64,000 nt of DNA from Mesorhizobium sp. BR1-1-16. Lineage in GTDB: Bacteria > Pseudomonadota > Alphaproteobacteria > Rhizobiales > Kaistiaceae. The notes beneath the pieces were generated by a model, which worked only from the letters and a program-made list of their open reading frames with translations, was not told where the DNA came from and made no database searches. This document shows, piece by piece, positions 63,456-64,000 of this stretch. The position numbers were made by a program, and so were the translations under genes. Location: NCBI RefSeq assembly GCF_020165495.1, contig NZ_JAIUIE010000005.1, forward strand, positions 248,001 through 312,000. Reading direction: 5' to 3'. Numbering within the stretch: position 1 is the stretch's first letter; every line of letters begins with the position of its first letter.

Positions 63456-64000
63456 CTATTCGCCCCTGAGGGCCATGTCGTCGCGATGGATCATCGCGGC
63501 GCGGCCGGCATAGCCGAGAATGGCTTCGATCTCGCCCGAATTGCGCCCGGCGATCCGCTCGGCATCGCCCGCGTCATAGGCGACGAGACCGCGGCCGACT
63601 TCCTCGCCGGCCTCGCCCTGAATCAGGATGGCGTCGCCGCGCTGGAAGCGCCCCTCGACGCGGCGGACGCCTGCTGGCAACAGGCTCTTGCCCGAACGCA
63701 GCGCCCTGACAGCACCGGCATCGATGACGACGAGACCGCGCGTCTCCAGATGGCCGGAGATCCACTTCTTGCGCGCGGTGACCGGATTGGCCTCGGCCAG
63801 GAACCAGGTCGCCGGCGCGCCCTCGGAGATCCGGCGCAGCGGGTTCTGCGGCTTGCCGAGCGCGATCAGCATGTTGCAGCCGGCGCTGGTGGCGATCTTG
63901 CCGGCCTCGACCTTGGTGCGCATGCCGCCGCGCGAATATTCGGACGCGGCCCCGCCGGCCATCGCCTCGATCTCCGGTGTGATCCGCTCGACGACCGGAA
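63456..64000 (-). CDS. proB: Glutamate 5-kinase, 3' part (5' end outside window)
   Basis: C-terminal about 181 residues of ProB. The end of the kinase domain ([25 protein letters not shown]) and the C-terminal PUA domain ([60 protein letters not shown]) are present. The frame continues out of the window at 64000. Confidence 0.95.
   Translation of the reverse strand, partial: PVVERITPEIEAMAGGAASEYSRGGMRTKVEAGKIATSAGCNMLIALGKPQNPLRRISEGAPATWFLAEANPVTARKKWISGHLETRGLVVIDAGAVRALRSGKSLLPAGVRRVEGRFQRGDAILIQGEAGEEVGRGLVAYDAGDAERIAGRNSGEIEAILGYAGRAAMIHRDDMALRGE

Overview
The window is chromosomal DNA from a GC-rich alphaproteobacterium, most likely of the order Hyphomicrobiales (Rhizobiales). The evidence is aerobic cobaltochelatase genes cobS/cobT beside a J-domain gene and bolA, a rhizobial-type urease operon carrying a DUF1272 gene, a helicase - S4 protein - fdxA - carD - rpoH block, an envC-ctpA-(deacetylase remnant)-rppH block, and proB-proA-nadD-rsfS-rlmH. 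Gene order resembles Kaistia/Bosea-like genomes, but the genus is an inference. No prophage, insertion sequence, integrase scar or CRISPR array is visible. Genes are packed tightly, with many 4-nt stop/start overlaps.

Layout: 1-2126 holds leuD and three tandem copies of a secreted DUF1344 gene. 2127-5809 holds a CoA-ester lyase, a pyridoxal kinase overlapping a DUF429 gene, a DUF3830 protein and a UPF0303 protein. 5836-12164 holds the rpoH-type sigma factor, carD, fdxA, an S4 protein and a very long SUV3-like helicase. 12643-19114 holds a DUF3108 protein, rpmB, an esterase-like protein, cobT, cobS, a J-domain protein and bolA. 19119-22836 holds the shikimate genes aroK-aroB followed by a Popeye-like membrane protein, and divergently a 48-residue membrane protein and xerD. 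22841-25325 holds an ECF sigma factor with its NrsF anti-sigma factor and an AI-2E-type permease. 25446-32799 holds tRNA-Arg(CCU), a secreted nuclease-fold protein, an M48 lipoprotein protease, a small membrane protein, ilvD, a TerC protein and an M20 amidohydrolase.

32880-38434 is the complete urease operon ureD-A-(DUF1272)-B-C-E-F-G, read leftward. It is followed by a divergent D-Ala-D-Ala carboxypeptidase and a His-rich CobW GTPase (38726-41172), a HAD hydrolase, a DUF1223 protein, and acnA. 45792-47073 is ccmA-ccmB; putA meets it tail to tail where ccmC would be expected. 51230-56171 is the F1 ATP synthase operon atpHAGDC. 56256-60420 carries an RcnB-like protein, rppH, a remnant of a divergent polysaccharide deacetylase, ctpA and envC. 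60454-64000 carries rlmH, rsfS, nadD, proA and the 3' part of proB.

Most of the window is core metabolism: leucine/isoleucine-valine, proline, shikimate, NAD and cobalamin synthesis, TCA cycle, urea hydrolysis and ATP synthesis. I do not see a clearly new multi-gene system. The points most worth a second look are the bacterial Popeye-like protein in the aro operon, a near-perfect SigF-type promoter that would make the ECF sigma factor autoregulated, the 89-residue leftover of the polysaccharide deacetylase, and the triplicated DUF1344 genes separated by identical hairpins.
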